A DNA stretch of 64,000 nucleotides from Streptomyces sp. NBC_01381 (GCF_026340305.1 NZ_JAPEPI010000001.1:1612001-1676000); one strand, 5' to 3'. Numbered from the stretch's first letter, positions 24,227 to 33,869 are shown. Notes: a model not told the origin generated them from the sequence alone. Numbers and translations are program-made.

Positions 24227-26980
24227 ATGCCCTCGAATACCACCGCCTCTTCCGGTCATAAGTCCGGCAAGAAGAAGGGGCGCCGAGCCCGACTCATCGT
24301 GATCGTCCTGGTCCTGGCCATCGTGGGGGGCATCGGTTACGGCGCGTACTGGAGCATCAGTACCGTGCGAGCCTCCTTCCCGCAGACCAAGGGAACGATC
24401 GAGCTCGACGGCCTCTCCGGTCCCGTCGACGTGAAGCGTGACGGCAACGGAATCCCGCAGATCTACGCCGAGTCCGACGCCGACCTGTTCATGGCCCAGG
24501 GCTTCGTCCAGGCGCAGGACCGCTTCTGGGAGATGGACGTCCGCCGCCATATGACCTCCGGTCGGCTCTCCGAGATGTTCGGAAAGGGCCAGGTCAAGAC
24601 CGATGAGTTCCTGCGGACGCTCGGCTGGCACCGGGTGGCGCAGAAGGAGTACGACTCCAAGCTCTCGCCGGAGACGAAGAAGTACCTCCAGGCGTACGCC
24701 AAGGGAGTCAACGCCTACCTGAAGGGCAAGGACGGCAAGGACATCTCCCTGGAGTACGCCGCCCTTGGCTTCACCAACGACTACAAGCCCCAGGAGTGGA
24801 CGCCCGTCGACTCCGTGGCCTGGCTCAAGGCCATGGCCTGGGACCTGCGCGGCAACATGCAGGACGAGATCGACCGGTCCCTGATGACCAGCCGCCTCGG
24901 CCCGTCGCAGATCAAGGACCTGTACCCGGAGTACCCGTACGACCGGAACAAGCCGATCGTCCAGGAGGGCGCCTACAACAGCGCCACCAAGGAGTACGAC
25001 GGCAAGGGCGCCACGGGCAGCCAGTCGGGCACCGGCGGCGCGGCGGGCACCGGCCTCGCGGGCAACACGGAGGCCCCCGACGGCCTGCAGTCCCAGCTCT
25101 CCGGCCTCTCCGACGTCCTGGACGACATCCCGGACGCGGGCCTCGGCCCGAACGGCAACGGCATCGGCTCCAACTCCTGGGTGGTCTCCGGAGAGCACAC
25201 CATCACCGGGAAGCCGCTGCTCGCCAACGACCCGCACCTGTCGCCGCAGCTGCCGTCCGTCTGGTACCAGATGGGCCTGCACTGCCGGACGGTCTCCAAG
25301 GACTGCCAGTACGACGTCTCCGGGTACACGTTCTCCGGGATGCCCGGCGTGGTCATCGGCCACAACCAGGACATCGCCTGGGGCATGACGAACCTCGGCG
25401 CCGACGTCACAGACCTCTACCTGGAGAAGTTCGCAGGCGACGGCTACGAGTACGACGGCAAGGTCGTGCCCTTCAAGAGCCGTGTGGAGACCATCAAGGT
25501 CGCGGGCGGCAAGTCCAAGGAGATCACCGTCCGCGAGACCGACAACGGTCCGCTCCTGTCCGACCGCGACGACGAGCTCGTGAAGGTCGGCAAGAAGGCC
25601 ACCGTCGACAGTGCGGCCCCCGACCGGGGCGACGGCTACGGAGTCTCGCTGCGCTGGACGGCGCTCCAGCCGGGCAAGTCGATGGACGCCGTCTTCGGGC
25701 TCAACAAGGCCAAGGACTTCTCGGACTTCCGCAAGGCGGCCGCTTCTTTTGAAGTGCCCTCCCAGAACCTGATCTACGCGGACACCAAGGGCCACATCGG
25801 CTACCAGGCGCCGGGCAAGATCCCGGTCCGCGGCAAGGGCGACGGCGCGCTCCCTGCGCCCGGCTGGGACTCCGACTACCGCTGGACCGGCTACATCCCG
25901 CAGTCCGCGCTGCCCTACGAGTACGACCCGAAGCGCGGCTACATCGTGACCGCCAACCAGGCCGTCATCGACGAGGACAAGTACCCGTACAAGCTCACGT
26001 CGGACTGGGGCTACGGGGCGCGCAGCCAGCGCATCACCGACCTCATCCAGTCGAAGATCAAGAACGGTGGAAAGATCTCCACCGAGGACATGCGCACGAT
26101 GCAGATGGACAACAGCAGCGAGATCGCCAAGCTGCTGGTGCCCAAGCTGCTCAAGATCGACATCAAGGACTCGTACGTCCGTGAGGCGCAGAAGCTCCTC
26201 GAGGGCTGGGACTACACCCAGGACGCCGACTCGGCGGCCGCGGCGTACTTCAACTCGGTCTGGCGCAACATCCTCAAGCTGTCCATCGGCAACAAGCTCC
26301 CCAAGGAGCTGCGGGTCAAGGGCCAGTGCCTGAACGTCGAGCCGGCCGGCAACACGGGCCCCGCCGACGAGGCCGAGCCGGTGCGCGAGTGCGGCGAGCG
26401 CGACTCCGAGTCGGCACAGCCCGACGGCGGCGACCGCTACTACGAAGTGATCCGGTCGATCCTCGACGACGAGGACAACGACTGGTGGGAGTCGCCGAAG
26501 ACGCGCACCGACGCCGCCACCAAGACCCGCGACCAGCTGTTCGCGCGGGCCATGGAGGACGCCCGCTGGGACCTGACGGCCAAGCTGGGCAAGGACATCG
26601 ACACCTGGAGCTGGGGCCGCCTGCACCGGCTGACCCTGAAGAACCAGACCCTGGGCGTGGATGGCCCCGGCTGGCTCCAGTTCATGCTCAACCGCGGCCC
26701 GTTCAAGCTGGGCGGCGGCGAGGCGGCGGTCAACGCCACCGGCTGGAACGCGGCGGGCGGCTACGGTGTGCAGTGGGTGCCGTCGATGCGGATGGTGGTG
26801 AACCTGAAGGACCTCGACAAGTCCAAGTGGATCAACCTCACCGGCGCTTCGGGCCACGCCTACAACGCGCACTACACCGACCAGACCACCAAGTGGGTCA
26901 AGGGCGAACTGCTGCCGTGGTCCTTCTCGGAGAAGGCCGTCGAGAAGAGCACGAGCGACACCCTGGGGCTGCGGCCCTGA
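24227..26980 (+). CDS. penicillin acylase family protein
   Basis: This 917-aa secreted or membrane-anchored Ntn hydrolase has a Lys/Arg-rich cytoplasmic start (KKKGRRAR) and one membrane helix (about residues 26-48). The alpha chain contains FFMAQGFVQAQDRFWEMD-like family sequence. Self-processing should occur before Ser315 in the GSNSW motif, which becomes the N-terminal nucleophile of the beta chain; KPLLANDPHL follows, as in the family. In this genus such enzymes act on acyl-homoserine lactones, aculeacin-type lipopeptides or beta-lactam side chains; the substrate here is unknown. It is monocistronic. Confidence 0.9.
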   Translation: MPSNTTASSGHKSGKKKGRRARLIVIVLVLAIVGGIGYGAYWSISTVRASFPQTKGTIELDGLSGPVDVKRDGNGIPQIYAESDADLFMAQGFVQAQDRFWEMDVRRHMTSGRLSEMFGKGQVKTDEFLRTLGWHRVAQKEYDSKLSPETKKYLQAYAKGVNAYLKGKDGKDISLEYAALGFTNDYKPQEWTPVDSVAWLKAMAWDLRGNMQDEIDRSLMTSRLGPSQIKDLYPEYPYDRNKPIVQEGAYNSATKEYDGKGATGSQSGTGGAAGTGLAGNTEAPDGLQSQLSGLSDVLDDIPDAGLGPNGNGIGSNSWVVSGEHTITGKPLLANDPHLSPQLPSVWYQMGLHCRTVSKDCQYDVSGYTFSGMPGVVIGHNQDIAWGMTNLGADVTDLYLEKFAGDGYEYDGKVVPFKSRVETIKVAGGKSKEITVRETDNGPLLSDRDDELVKVGKKATVDSAAPDRGDGYGVSLRWTALQPGKSMDAVFGLNKAKDFSDFRKAAASFEVPSQNLIYADTKGHIGYQAPGKIPVRGKGDGALPAPGWDSDYRWTGYIPQSALPYEYDPKRGYIVTANQAVIDEDKYPYKLTSDWGYGARSQRITDLIQSKIKNGGKISTEDMRTMQMDNSSEIAKLLVPKLLKIDIKDSYVREAQKLLEGWDYTQDADSAAAAYFNSVWRNILKLSIGNKLPKELRVKGQCLNVEPAGNTGPADEAEPVRECGERDSESAQPDGGDRYYEVIRSILDDEDNDWWESPKTRTDAATKTRDQLFARAMEDARWDLTAKLGKDIDTWSWGRLHRLTLKNQTLGVDGPGWLQFMLNRGPFKLGGGEAAVNATGWNAAGGYGVQWVPSMRMVVNLKDLDKSKWINLTGASGHAYNAHYTDQTTKWVKGELLPWSFSEKAVEKSTSDTLGLRP

Positions 26981-27001
26981 GCCGTACGGAACACTGACAA
27001 C

Positions 27002-27032
27002 GGGCCCTCCACGCGCGCGTGGAGGGCCCTTT
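27002..27032. terminator. bidirectional intrinsic terminator
   Basis: GGGCCCTCCACGCG and its exact complement abut to form a 28-base perfect palindrome (27002-27029) followed by TTTC. It lies between the penicillin acylase gene and the convergent cyclo-ligase gene. Confidence 0.85.
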
Positions 27033-27047
27033 CACGTCAGGGGGAGG

Positions 27048-27659
27048 TCAGCCGAAGCGGCGTACTCCCGACGGCGTGACCACGGCGTGCACCGGCTTGT
27101 CGTGGGCCTCGGCCGGGACACGGGCGACGACCTCCGCGTCGTACAGAAGCACCACCAGGGCCGGATCGGCGCCCGCCCGCTCAAGGCGGGCAAGCACCCT
27201 GTCGTACGACCCTCCGCCGCGCCCCAGACGCATCCCGCGCTCGTCGACGGCGAGGCCGGGCAGCAGCACGACGTCCGCCCCGGTGACGGCGTCGGGGCCC
27301 AGGCGCGTCCCCGAGGGCTCCAACAGCTCGATCTTTCCCGCGTGTTGTACGCGCCCAAGTGAGCCCTCGCCGTCGTACGCCCCCCAGTCCAGGTCGTTGT
27401 CCGCGAGGAGCACCGGCAGCAGGACCCGCGTCCCGCGCGCGTGCAGGGCGTCGAGGAGCGCGCGCGTGCCCGGTTCGCTCCCCACGGAGACGTACGCCGC
27501 GACCGTGCGCGCCCCCGCGAGCTCCGGCAACTCCAATGCGCGCTCGGCGAGAACCGCGGCGGCCTCCTGCGCGTCATCCCTAGTCAACCGGCTTCTAACC
27601 GCGAGGAACTCTCCTCGCAATGTGCGCTTGGTTGCCTTGTCCGAGCCGGTCTCTGCCAT
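27048..27659 (-). CDS. 5-formyltetrahydrofolate cyclo-ligase
   Basis: This 203-aa cytoplasmic enzyme converts 5-formyl-THF to 5,10-methenyl-THF with ATP. The N-terminal KRTLRGEFLAVRSRLT helix, the central ELLEPSG segment and the C-terminal signature LPGLAVDERGMRLGRGGGSYDRVL are all typical. I place the start at the ATG at 27659 (MAETGSDKATKR); an ATG at 27692 would add 11 residues and cannot be excluded. It is divergent from galU with about 95 bases between the start codons. Confidence 0.88.
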   Translation of the reverse strand: MAETGSDKATKRTLRGEFLAVRSRLTRDDAQEAAAVLAERALELPELAGARTVAAYVSVGSEPGTRALLDALHARGTRVLLPVLLADNDLDWGAYDGEGSLGRVQHAGKIELLEPSGTRLGPDAVTGADVVLLPGLAVDERGMRLGRGGGSYDRVLARLERAGADPALVVLLYDAEVVARVPAEAHDKPVHAVVTPSGVRRFG

Positions 27660-27753
27660 GGCGTAGCCACAAATCCTTCCAGTTGCGCTCATATGAGAAC
27701 TAATTGTCCGGAGTCACAGATTCCGCACATACGCACCGGTTATGGTTACGGAC

Positions 27754-28659
27754 ATGACTGAGTCTCACCCCCCCAGGATCAGCAAGGCTGTCATTCCGGC
27801 AGCAGGTCTGGGCACCCGGTTCCTGCCGGCGACCAAGGCCACTCCGAAGGAGATGCTGCCCGTCGTCGACAAGCCGGCGATCCAGTACGTGGTCGAGGAG
27901 GCCGCCTCGGCGGGCCTCGATGACGTCCTCATGATCACGGGCCGCAACAAGCGCCCCCTCGAGGACCACTTCGACCGCAACTACGAACTGGAGTCGGCCC
28001 TTCTGAAGAAGGGCGACGAGGCGAGACTGGCGAAGGTCCAGGAGTCCAGCGACCTCGCGACGATGCACTACGTACGCCAGGGCGACCCCAAGGGGCTCGG
28101 TCACGCCGTCCTGTGCGCCGCCCCGCACGTCGGCCACGAGCCGTTCGCCGTGCTCCTCGGCGACGACCTGATCGACCCGCGCGACCCCCTGCTCGCCCGC
28201 ATGGTCGAGGTCCAGGAGCGGCACGGCGGCAGCGTCATCGCCCTCATGGAGGTGGCCCCGGAGCAGATCCACCTCTACGGCTGCGCGGCCGTCGACATCA
28301 CCGACGAGAGCGACGTCGTGAAGGTCACCGGCCTCGTCGAGAAGCCCGAAGCGGCGGACGCCCCCAGCAACTACGCCATCATCGGCCGTTACGTCCTCGA
28401 CCCCCACGTCTTCGACATACTGCGCAAGACCGAGCCGGGCCGCGGCGGCGAGATCCAGCTCACCGACGCGCTCCAGCAGCTCGCGGAGGACGAGAAGGTC
28501 GGCGGCCCCGTGCACGGCGTGGTCTTCAAGGGCCGCCGCTATGACACCGGCGACCGCGGCGACTATCTGCGTGCCATTGTCAGACTCGCGTGCGAACGTG
28601 AAGACCTGGGCCCGGACTTCCAGGCCTGGCTTCGCAGTTACGTGTCCGAGGAGATGTAG
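27754..28659 (+). CDS. galU: UTP--glucose-1-phosphate uridylyltransferase
   Basis: The enzyme of 301 aa makes UDP-glucose from UTP and glucose 1-phosphate for cell-wall and storage polysaccharides. The nucleotidyltransferase signature is AAGLGTRFLPATKATPKEMLP near residue 15; the metal-binding LGDDLID and the GLVEKP and GRYVLDP motifs follow. An ATG at 27742 would add four residues. It heads an operon with glp, moaC, mogA, a GNAT gene and probably glpR: the next start codon follows its stop by only 4 bases. Confidence 0.94.
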   Translation: MTESHPPRISKAVIPAAGLGTRFLPATKATPKEMLPVVDKPAIQYVVEEAASAGLDDVLMITGRNKRPLEDHFDRNYELESALLKKGDEARLAKVQESSDLATMHYVRQGDPKGLGHAVLCAAPHVGHEPFAVLLGDDLIDPRDPLLARMVEVQERHGGSVIALMEVAPEQIHLYGCAAVDITDESDVVKVTGLVEKPEAADAPSNYAIIGRYVLDPHVFDILRKTEPGRGGEIQLTDALQQLAEDEKVGGPVHGVVFKGRRYDTGDRGDYLRAIVRLACEREDLGPDFQAWLRSYVSEEM

Positions 28660-28663
28660 CACT

Positions 28664-29995
28664 TTGAGCAGCAGCGCGACGACCGAAGTCACCGGCCAGG
28701 ACCATCTCTGGTCGGTGAGCGAGCACCTGGACGACATCCTCGGATCCGTCCGCCCCCTGGAGCCCATCGAGCTCCAACTCCTCGACGCCCAGGGGTGCGT
28801 CCTCGTCGAGGACGTCACGGTGCCCGTCTCGCTGCCGCCCTTCGACAACAGCTCCATGGACGGGTACGCGGTCCGGGTCGCCGACATCGCGGGCGCGAGC
28901 GAGGAGTTCCCCGCCGTCCTCACGGTCATCGGCGACGTGGCCGCGGGCCAGGGCGAGCAGCCCACCGTCGGCGCCGGACAGGCAGCCCGCATCATGACCG
29001 GCGCCCCGCTGCCGCCCGGCGCCGAGGCCGTCGTCCCCGTGGAGTGGACCGACGGAGGCCTCGGCGAAGGCCCCGTCTCCGGGATGCGCGCCCACAGCGC
29101 CGCCCCGGACGGCGCCTCCGGAGAGGTCCGCGTGCACCGCCCGGCCGAGGCACGCGCGCACGTCCGCGCGCGGGGCAGCGACGTCCGGGCCGGCGACCGC
29201 GCCCTGACCGCGGGTACGGTCCTCGGCGCCCCGCAGATCGCCCTGCTCGCCGCGATCGGCCGCGGCACGGTCACGGTGCGCCCGCGCCCCCGCGTGGTCG
29301 TCATGTCCACCGGCAGCGAACTGATCCAGCCCGGCGAGGAGTTGGGCAAGGGCCAGATCTACGACTCCAACAGCTTCGCCCTCACCGCGGCCGCGCGGGA
29401 CGCCGGAGCGATCGCCTACCGCGTGGGAGCGGTCGCCGACGACGCCGAGACACTGCGCTCCACCATCGAGGACCAGCTGATCCGCGCCGACCTCATCGTC
29501 ACCACCGGCGGCGTCAGCGTCGGCGCGTACGACGTCGTGAAGGAGGCCCTCTCCTCGATCGGCGACGAGGACGAAGCGGGCAGCGGCATCGAGTTCCGCA
29601 AGCTCGCCATGCAGCCCGGCAAGCCGCAGGGCTTCGGCTCCATCGGCCCCGACCACACCCCGCTGCTCGCGCTGCCGGGCAACCCGGTGTCGTCGTACGT
29701 CTCGTTCGAGATCTTCGTACGACCCGCCGTGCGCACCTTGATGGGCCTCCCGGACGTCCACCGGCCCACCACGCGCGCCGAGCTCACCGCCGACAAGGCG
29801 CTGACCTCGCCCGCGGGGAAGCGGCAATTCCTGCGCGGGCGGTACGACGCAGAGTCGGGCACCGTGCGGCCCGTGGGCGGCGCCGGGTCCCATCTCGTGG
29901 CGGCCCTCGCCCACGCGGACGCGCTGATCGTCGTCCCGGAGAAGACCACTTCGGTGGAGCCGGGTGCCGACGTCGAGGTGGTCCTGCTCGGCTGA
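28664..29995 (+). CDS. glp: gephyrin-like molybdotransferase Glp (MoeA family)
   Basis: A MoeA-family protein of 443 aa. It has the domain order of MoeA: an N-terminal linker region with the [15 protein letters not shown] motif, the MPT-binding domain ([32 protein letters not shown] and [13 protein letters not shown]) and a C-terminal beta-barrel. In Corynebacterium the actinobacterial Glp also binds FtsZ and a membrane partner, GlpR. A homologue of that partner is encoded 1.9 kb downstream here. The TTG at 28664 is preceded by GAGGAG at the end of galU, so translation is probably coupled. A molybdenum insertion role remains possible. Confidence 0.9.
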   Translation: MSSSATTEVTGQDHLWSVSEHLDDILGSVRPLEPIELQLLDAQGCVLVEDVTVPVSLPPFDNSSMDGYAVRVADIAGASEEFPAVLTVIGDVAAGQGEQPTVGAGQAARIMTGAPLPPGAEAVVPVEWTDGGLGEGPVSGMRAHSAAPDGASGEVRVHRPAEARAHVRARGSDVRAGDRALTAGTVLGAPQIALLAAIGRGTVTVRPRPRVVVMSTGSELIQPGEELGKGQIYDSNSFALTAAARDAGAIAYRVGAVADDAETLRSTIEDQLIRADLIVTTGGVSVGAYDVVKEALSSIGDEDEAGSGIEFRKLAMQPGKPQGFGSIGPDHTPLLALPGNPVSSYVSFEIFVRPAVRTLMGLPDVHRPTTRAELTADKALTSPAGKRQFLRGRYDAESGTVRPVGGAGSHLVAALAHADALIVVPEKTTSVEPGADVEVVLLG

Positions 29996-30080
29996 GAAGG
30001 CGGTCCGCGCGGTACGGTGTCGCGCACACAGGCCCCCGCGCCGCACCGCGGGAGAGCCAGGACCGGGAGCGCCACAGCAC

Positions 30081-30569
30081 ATGAGTACGCAGCGACTGAC
30101 GCACATCGACGAAGCGGGCGCCGCCCGCATGGTCGACGTATCCGAGAAGGACGTGACCGCGCGCACCGCCCGTGCCACCGGCCGCGTCCTCGTCTCCCCC
30201 CGCGTGATCGAGCTGCTGCGCGGCGAGGGCGTCCCCAAGGGCGACGCCCTGGCCACCGCGCGGATCGCGGGCATCATGGGAGCCAAGCGCACCCCGGACC
30301 TGATCCCGCTCTGTCACCCGCTCGCCGTCTCCGGAGTGAAACTCGACCTCTCCGTGGCGGACGACGCCGTCGAGATCGCCGCCACGGTGAAGACCACGGA
30401 CCGTACGGGCGTCGAGATGGAGGCCCTCACCGCGGTGTCCGTCGCGGCCCTCACGGTGATCGACATGGTCAAGGCCGTCGACAAGGGCGCGGTCATCACG
30501 GACGTACGCGTGGAGCAGAAGACCGGCGGCAAGTCCGGGGACTGGAGCCGCGAAGGAGCCGGGGCATGA
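30081..30569 (+). CDS. moaC: cyclic pyranopterin monophosphate synthase
   Basis: The 162-aa protein makes cyclic pyranopterin monophosphate from the MoaA product, the first stage of molybdenum cofactor synthesis. It contains the family motifs [17 protein letters not shown], the active-site LIPLCHPL and [26 protein letters not shown]. The length is normal. The ATG at 30081 follows GGGAGCGCC. It overlaps mogA by four bases (ATGA), so the two are translated together. Confidence 0.95.
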   Translation: MSTQRLTHIDEAGAARMVDVSEKDVTARTARATGRVLVSPRVIELLRGEGVPKGDALATARIAGIMGAKRTPDLIPLCHPLAVSGVKLDLSVADDAVEIAATVKTTDRTGVEMEALTAVSVAALTVIDMVKAVDKGAVITDVRVEQKTGGKSGDWSREGAGA

Positions 30570-31066
30570 CGGCCTACCGCGCCCTCGTCGTCACGGCGTC
30601 CAACCGCGCCGCAGCCGGCGTCTACGCCGACCGCGGCGGGCCCCTCATCGCCGAGGGCCTGACGGCGCTCGGCTTCGCGGTCGAGGGCCCCCAGGTCGTC
30701 CCGGACGGCGACCCCGTCGAGCAAGCCCTGCGCGCCGGAGCGGACGCCGGGTTCGATGTGATCCTCACCACCGGCGGCACCGGCGTCTCGCCCACCGACC
30801 GCACCCCCGAGGCCACCCGCCGCGTCATCGACTACGAAGTGCCCGGCATCCCCGAGGCGATCCGCGCGTACGGCAGGGAGAAGGTCCCCACGGCCGTGCT
30901 CTCCCGGGGCCTCGCCGGAGTCGCGGGCCGGACGCTCATCGTGAACCTGCCGGGCTCCACCGGCGGCGTACGCGACGGCCTCGCCGTCCTGGAGCCCCTG
31001 CTGACGCACGCCGTCGAGCAGCTCCGGGGTGGCGACCACCCCAGACCCTCCGGGGGTGCCAGCTGA
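30566..31066 (+). CDS. mogA: MogA/MoaB family molybdenum cofactor biosynthesis protein
   Basis: The protein of 166 aa adenylylates molybdopterin before metal insertion. It has the MoCF-domain motifs [18 protein letters not shown] and LIVNLPGS. N-terminal [25 protein letters not shown] matches the family. The start overlaps the moaC stop, and the stop (31064-31066) overlaps the CTG start proposed for the next gene. It belongs to the galU-glp-moaC operon. Confidence 0.92.
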   Translation: MTAYRALVVTASNRAAAGVYADRGGPLIAEGLTALGFAVEGPQVVPDGDPVEQALRAGADAGFDVILTTGGTGVSPTDRTPEATRRVIDYEVPGIPEAIRAYGREKVPTAVLSRGLAGVAGRTLIVNLPGSTGGVRDGLAVLEPLLTHAVEQLRGGDHPRPSGGAS

Positions 31067-31686
31067 ACAGCCCCTCCTGGCCCGTCGAGCTCACGGACGG
31101 CGATGTCGCCCTCCGCCCCATAAAGATGCGCGACCAGCGGGCCTGGCGTGAGGTCAACCGGCGCAACCGGGACTGGCTGCGCCCCTGGGAGGCCACCATC
31201 CCGCCGCCCACGGCGAGCGGCCCGATCGTGCACCGCCCGACGTACCGTCAGATGGTCCGCCATCTGCGCGCGGAGGCCGCCGCGGGACGCATGCTGCCCT
31301 TCGTGATCGAGTACCAGGGGCGGCTCGTAGGGCAGCTGACGGTCGCCGGGATCACCTGGGGATCGATGTGCTCGGGCCATGTCGGCTACTGGGTCGACCA
31401 GTCGGTGGCGGGCCGCGGTGTGATGCCCACCGCCGTCGCGCTCGCGGTGGACCATTGCTTCCGGTCGGTCGGGCTGCACCGTATCGAGGTCTGTATTCGC
31501 CCCGAGAACGGGCCAAGTCGCCGGGTCGTGGAGAAACTCGGATTCCGCGAGGAGGGGCTCCGCCCACGTTTTCTCCACATCGACGGTGCCTGGCGTGACC
31601 ATCTTGTCTTCGCGCTCACCGCTGAAGAGGTACCGGAAGGGTTGCTCCGGCGCTGGCACCAGGCACGACCTCGGAACACCGCGTAA
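31063..31686 (+). CDS. GNAT family N-acetyltransferase (RimJ-like), probable CTG start
   Basis: A 207-aa acetyltransferase of the RimJ/RimL type. The first strand is VELTDGDVALRPIKMRDQ, and the acetyl-CoA loop region is VGYWVDQSVAGRGVMPTAVALAVDHCF. The motif HRIEVCIRPENGPSRRVVEKLGFREEG is near the C-terminal end. No ATG, GTG or TTG in frame precedes the first strand. An ATG at 31126 would delete it, so I use the CTG at 31063, which overlaps the mogA stop (CTGA) and follows GGGGGTG. A protein N-terminal acceptor, such as a ribosomal protein, is likely but unproven. Confidence 0.8.
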   Translation: MNSPSWPVELTDGDVALRPIKMRDQRAWREVNRRNRDWLRPWEATIPPPTASGPIVHRPTYRQMVRHLRAEAAAGRMLPFVIEYQGRLVGQLTVAGITWGSMCSGHVGYWVDQSVAGRGVMPTAVALAVDHCFRSVGLHRIEVCIRPENGPSRRVVEKLGFREEGLRPRFLHIDGAWRDHLVFALTAEEVPEGLLRRWHQARPRNTA

Positions 31687-31859
31687 ATAGAATACGTGTT
31701 TGAAATTGGTCGGTGATCGACCGCCTGAGGCCCGACTTGGTCCCTCTGAGGCATTAATTTCACGGTCTTGGTGGCCTGTTGATCGCATCAGTCACAAAAA
31801 AAGTTCGAGATATCAGCCAGATCGTGCGACACACCGGCCCAATTGGCAGATGGCCTCAC

Positions 31860-31889
31860 GCAAACCCCTCTACCGTGTGAGGCGTGAGC
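31860..31889. promoter_or_regulatory. inverted repeat at the glpR start
   Basis: GCCTCACG and CGTGTGAGGC flank CAAACCCCTCTAC just upstream of the glpR GTG. The arrangement, with a TACCGT -10-like element between the arms, suggests an operator or start-site hairpin. Confidence 0.35.
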
Positions 31890-33053
31890 AGCAGCGGCCT
31901 CATCTACGCAGTCATCGTCGGGGCCTGGGCCGCCTACTTGGTGCCGATGTGGCTCCGTAGGCAGGACGAGCTCAATGAAGCCCGTCCGACGGAACGCTTC
32001 AGCACCGCCATCCGGCTTCTGTCCGGACGGGCGGGGATGGAGCGCCGATACGCCAAGGACCTGCAAGCGCGCTCGCCTGAGGAGGAGGAGTCGCGCGACC
32101 CGGACGACGCCACCGGTTCGGTGGACGTCCGGGCCTTTGTCGCGCCTCCGAACTCCGCCACACGGCACCCCCAGGCGAAGCCCCCGGCGCAGCAGCCTCC
32201 TGCACAACAGCCCCCGGATCCGGCCCCAGCTCCGGCCCCGGCGCAGTCGCCCGCCCGGCGGGCCGCGTCGGCGGAAGCCGCCGCGCGCGCTCGGCGCACG
32301 AAGGTGCTCGCGCGCCGTCGGCGTACGACGGTCATGCTGTTCGTCGCCTTCACGCTCGGTGCGATCGTCGCGGCGGTCGGCGGGCTCGCCTTCCTGTGGG
32401 CGCCCGCCGCCCCGGCCGCGCTCCTGAGCGCGTACATCGTGTACCTGCGCGGCCAGGAGCGGCGCCGCTTCACCTACACCATGGACCGGCGCCGGGCCGA
32501 GGTCGCGGCGCAGCGGCTGCGGGAACGCCAGCCGCGCAGGCGGCCGTCCGGCACGGACGCGGTGGTCGACGTGCCGGAGGAAGGACCAGCTCCCGACACG
32601 GAGACCGGTCTTTCCGCGCTCGCCGCCGACCGCCGCGCCCTGGTCGAGCAGACCGACCACGCCGAGTGGGTCGACCAGCAGCGCGAGCGGCAGCGCCGCC
32701 CCGGGCACGGCGACAGCTGGGACCCGGTGCCGGTGCCGCTGCCGACGTATGTGACCGCGCCCGTCGCCCCGCGCGCCACCGGCGACGTCGACCTGGGCGC
32801 ACCCGACGCCTGGAGCTCGGCGCGGTCGAGCGCGATGGAGCCGGCGGGGGCCGGTGCCGCCGATGAGGCCCGGCGTGAGGGTGCCGACGACGCGTACGCG
32901 GATGAGGCGGGCGGCGCCGATGAGGCGGATGGTGGCGGTGGCCGCAGCGACGCACGGCGGGCCGCGTCCGCCCGCAGGGCCCGCGAGCGCGGGCGCACCC
33001 CGCTCTTCGATCAGTACGAGGAAGGGGAGCGGCCGCGTGCCGCCAACGAGTGA
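31884..33053 (+). CDS. glpR: gephyrin-like molybdotransferase receptor GlpR
   Basis: This 389-aa membrane protein begins SSSGLIYAVIVGAWAAYLVPMWLRRQDE (helix 1, about residues 5-22) with the conserved charged segment after it. A Pro/Gln/Ala-rich disordered region follows (about 90-130). Two more helices (about 150-195) contain VMLFVAFTLGAIVAAVGGLAFLW, and the tail is long, charged and disordered. This is the layout of the actinobacterial Glp receptor that links Glp to the divisome. The GTG at 31884 is preceded by an AT-rich 197-bp gap with its own promoter-like sequence. It is not the glycerol regulator of the same name. Confidence 0.8.
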   Translation: MSSSGLIYAVIVGAWAAYLVPMWLRRQDELNEARPTERFSTAIRLLSGRAGMERRYAKDLQARSPEEEESRDPDDATGSVDVRAFVAPPNSATRHPQAKPPAQQPPAQQPPDPAPAPAPAQSPARRAASAEAAARARRTKVLARRRRTTVMLFVAFTLGAIVAAVGGLAFLWAPAAPAALLSAYIVYLRGQERRRFTYTMDRRRAEVAAQRLRERQPRRRPSGTDAVVDVPEEGPAPDTETGLSALAADRRALVEQTDHAEWVDQQRERQRRPGHGDSWDPVPVPLPTYVTAPVAPRATGDVDLGAPDAWSSARSSAMEPAGAGAADEARREGADDAYADEAGGADEADGGGGRSDARRAASARRARERGRTPLFDQYEEGERPRAANE

Positions 33054-33120
33054 TGCCTGACCAGCCAGGAACGGATTTCCGGGCACCCGGATCGGGATGC
33101 TAGAGTTTCACTCGTTGCAA

Positions 33121-33194
33121 GGGCCTGTGGCGCAGTCTGGTAGCGCACCTCGTTCGCATCGAGGGGGTCTGGGGTTCAAATCCCCACAGGTCCA
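33121..33194 (+). tRNA. tRNA-Ala(CGC)
   Basis: A complete cloverleaf: acceptor GGGCCTG pairs with CAGGTCC including the G3-U70 pair that specifies alanine. The D arm is GCGC...GCGC. The anticodon stem CCTCG/CGAGG has loop TTCGCAT, anticodon CGC. The T arm is TGGGG-TTCAAAT-CCCCA. The discriminator base is A, and the 3' CCA is not encoded. It reads GCG codons, frequent in this GC-rich genome. Confidence 0.96.
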
Positions 33195-33204
33195 CTGCAC
33201 ATGA

Positions 33205-33240
33205 GATCCCGTCCGGTTCATCGAACCGGGCGGGATCTTT
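33205..33240 (+). terminator. terminator after tRNA-Ala
   Basis: A 15-bp stem (33205-33219 with 33223-33237, one G-U pair) with loop ATC is followed by TTT. It lies 11 bases after the tRNA and before the convergent GNAT gene. Confidence 0.85.
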
Positions 33241-33290
33241 GCGTGTGCCGAAGAGCTGCGGCGTCTTGAAGGACTGCGGCGTCTGAAGGG

Positions 33291-33803
33291 CTACAGCGCC
33301 TTCACGAAGCAGCGGCTCAGGTTCTCGAAGCGGTAGTGGCCGAACTTGGTGGGCGCCGGGGTGTAGCCGGTCGAGGTGTAGAGGGCTATCGCCTCCGGCT
33401 GCTTCGTGCCGGTCTCCAGGACCATGCGGGTGCGGCCCGCCGCCCGCGCGTCGTCCTCGAGGACGGCCAGGATGCGGCGGGCGAGGCCGAGGCCGCGGGC
33501 CTCCGGGGTGACGTACATCCGCTTGATCTCGGCGTCGCCGTCCGCGTACCCCTCGTCGTTCGTCTCGTGGGCGCGCCAGCCGCCGGTGGCCAGGGCGGTG
33601 CCGTTCGTGTCGTACGCGACGAGATAGAGGCCGCCCGGCGGGCGGAACATCGCCGGGTCGAGCGGGGTGACATCGCCCTCGTCGCCGTACCGCTCGGCGT
33701 ATTCGAGCTGGACACGGTCGTTCAGCTTGATCGCGTCGGGGTGGTCGAAGGGGGTGGGGCGGAGCTCAACCGCGGCCGACTGCTGAGGCGGGTGGATAGT
33801 CAT
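33291..33803 (-). CDS. GNAT family N-acetyltransferase
   Basis: A 170-aa acetyltransferase. The acetyl-CoA binding motif A is IKRMYVTPEARGLGLARRILAVLEDDAR (R-G-L-G-L-A). Then VLETGTKQPEAIALYTSTGYTPAP gives motif B. The N-terminal half has VELRPTPFDHPDAIKLNDRVQLEYAERYGD and an LYLVAYDTNGTALATGG strand. The acceptor is unknown. The ATG at 33803 starts MTIHPPQQ; longer frames run into the divergent exonuclease gene. The 66-bp gap between the two divergent starts must hold both promoters. Confidence 0.86.
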   Translation of the reverse strand: MTIHPPQQSAAVELRPTPFDHPDAIKLNDRVQLEYAERYGDEGDVTPLDPAMFRPPGGLYLVAYDTNGTALATGGWRAHETNDEGYADGDAEIKRMYVTPEARGLGLARRILAVLEDDARAAGRTRMVLETGTKQPEAIALYTSTGYTPAPTKFGHYRFENLSRCFVKAL

Positions 33804-33869
33804 GCGGAGTATCGTACTTCTATGCGAGTGCGTGCGCTTCCTCATTAAGTGTGCCGGTATCGTTCCCGG

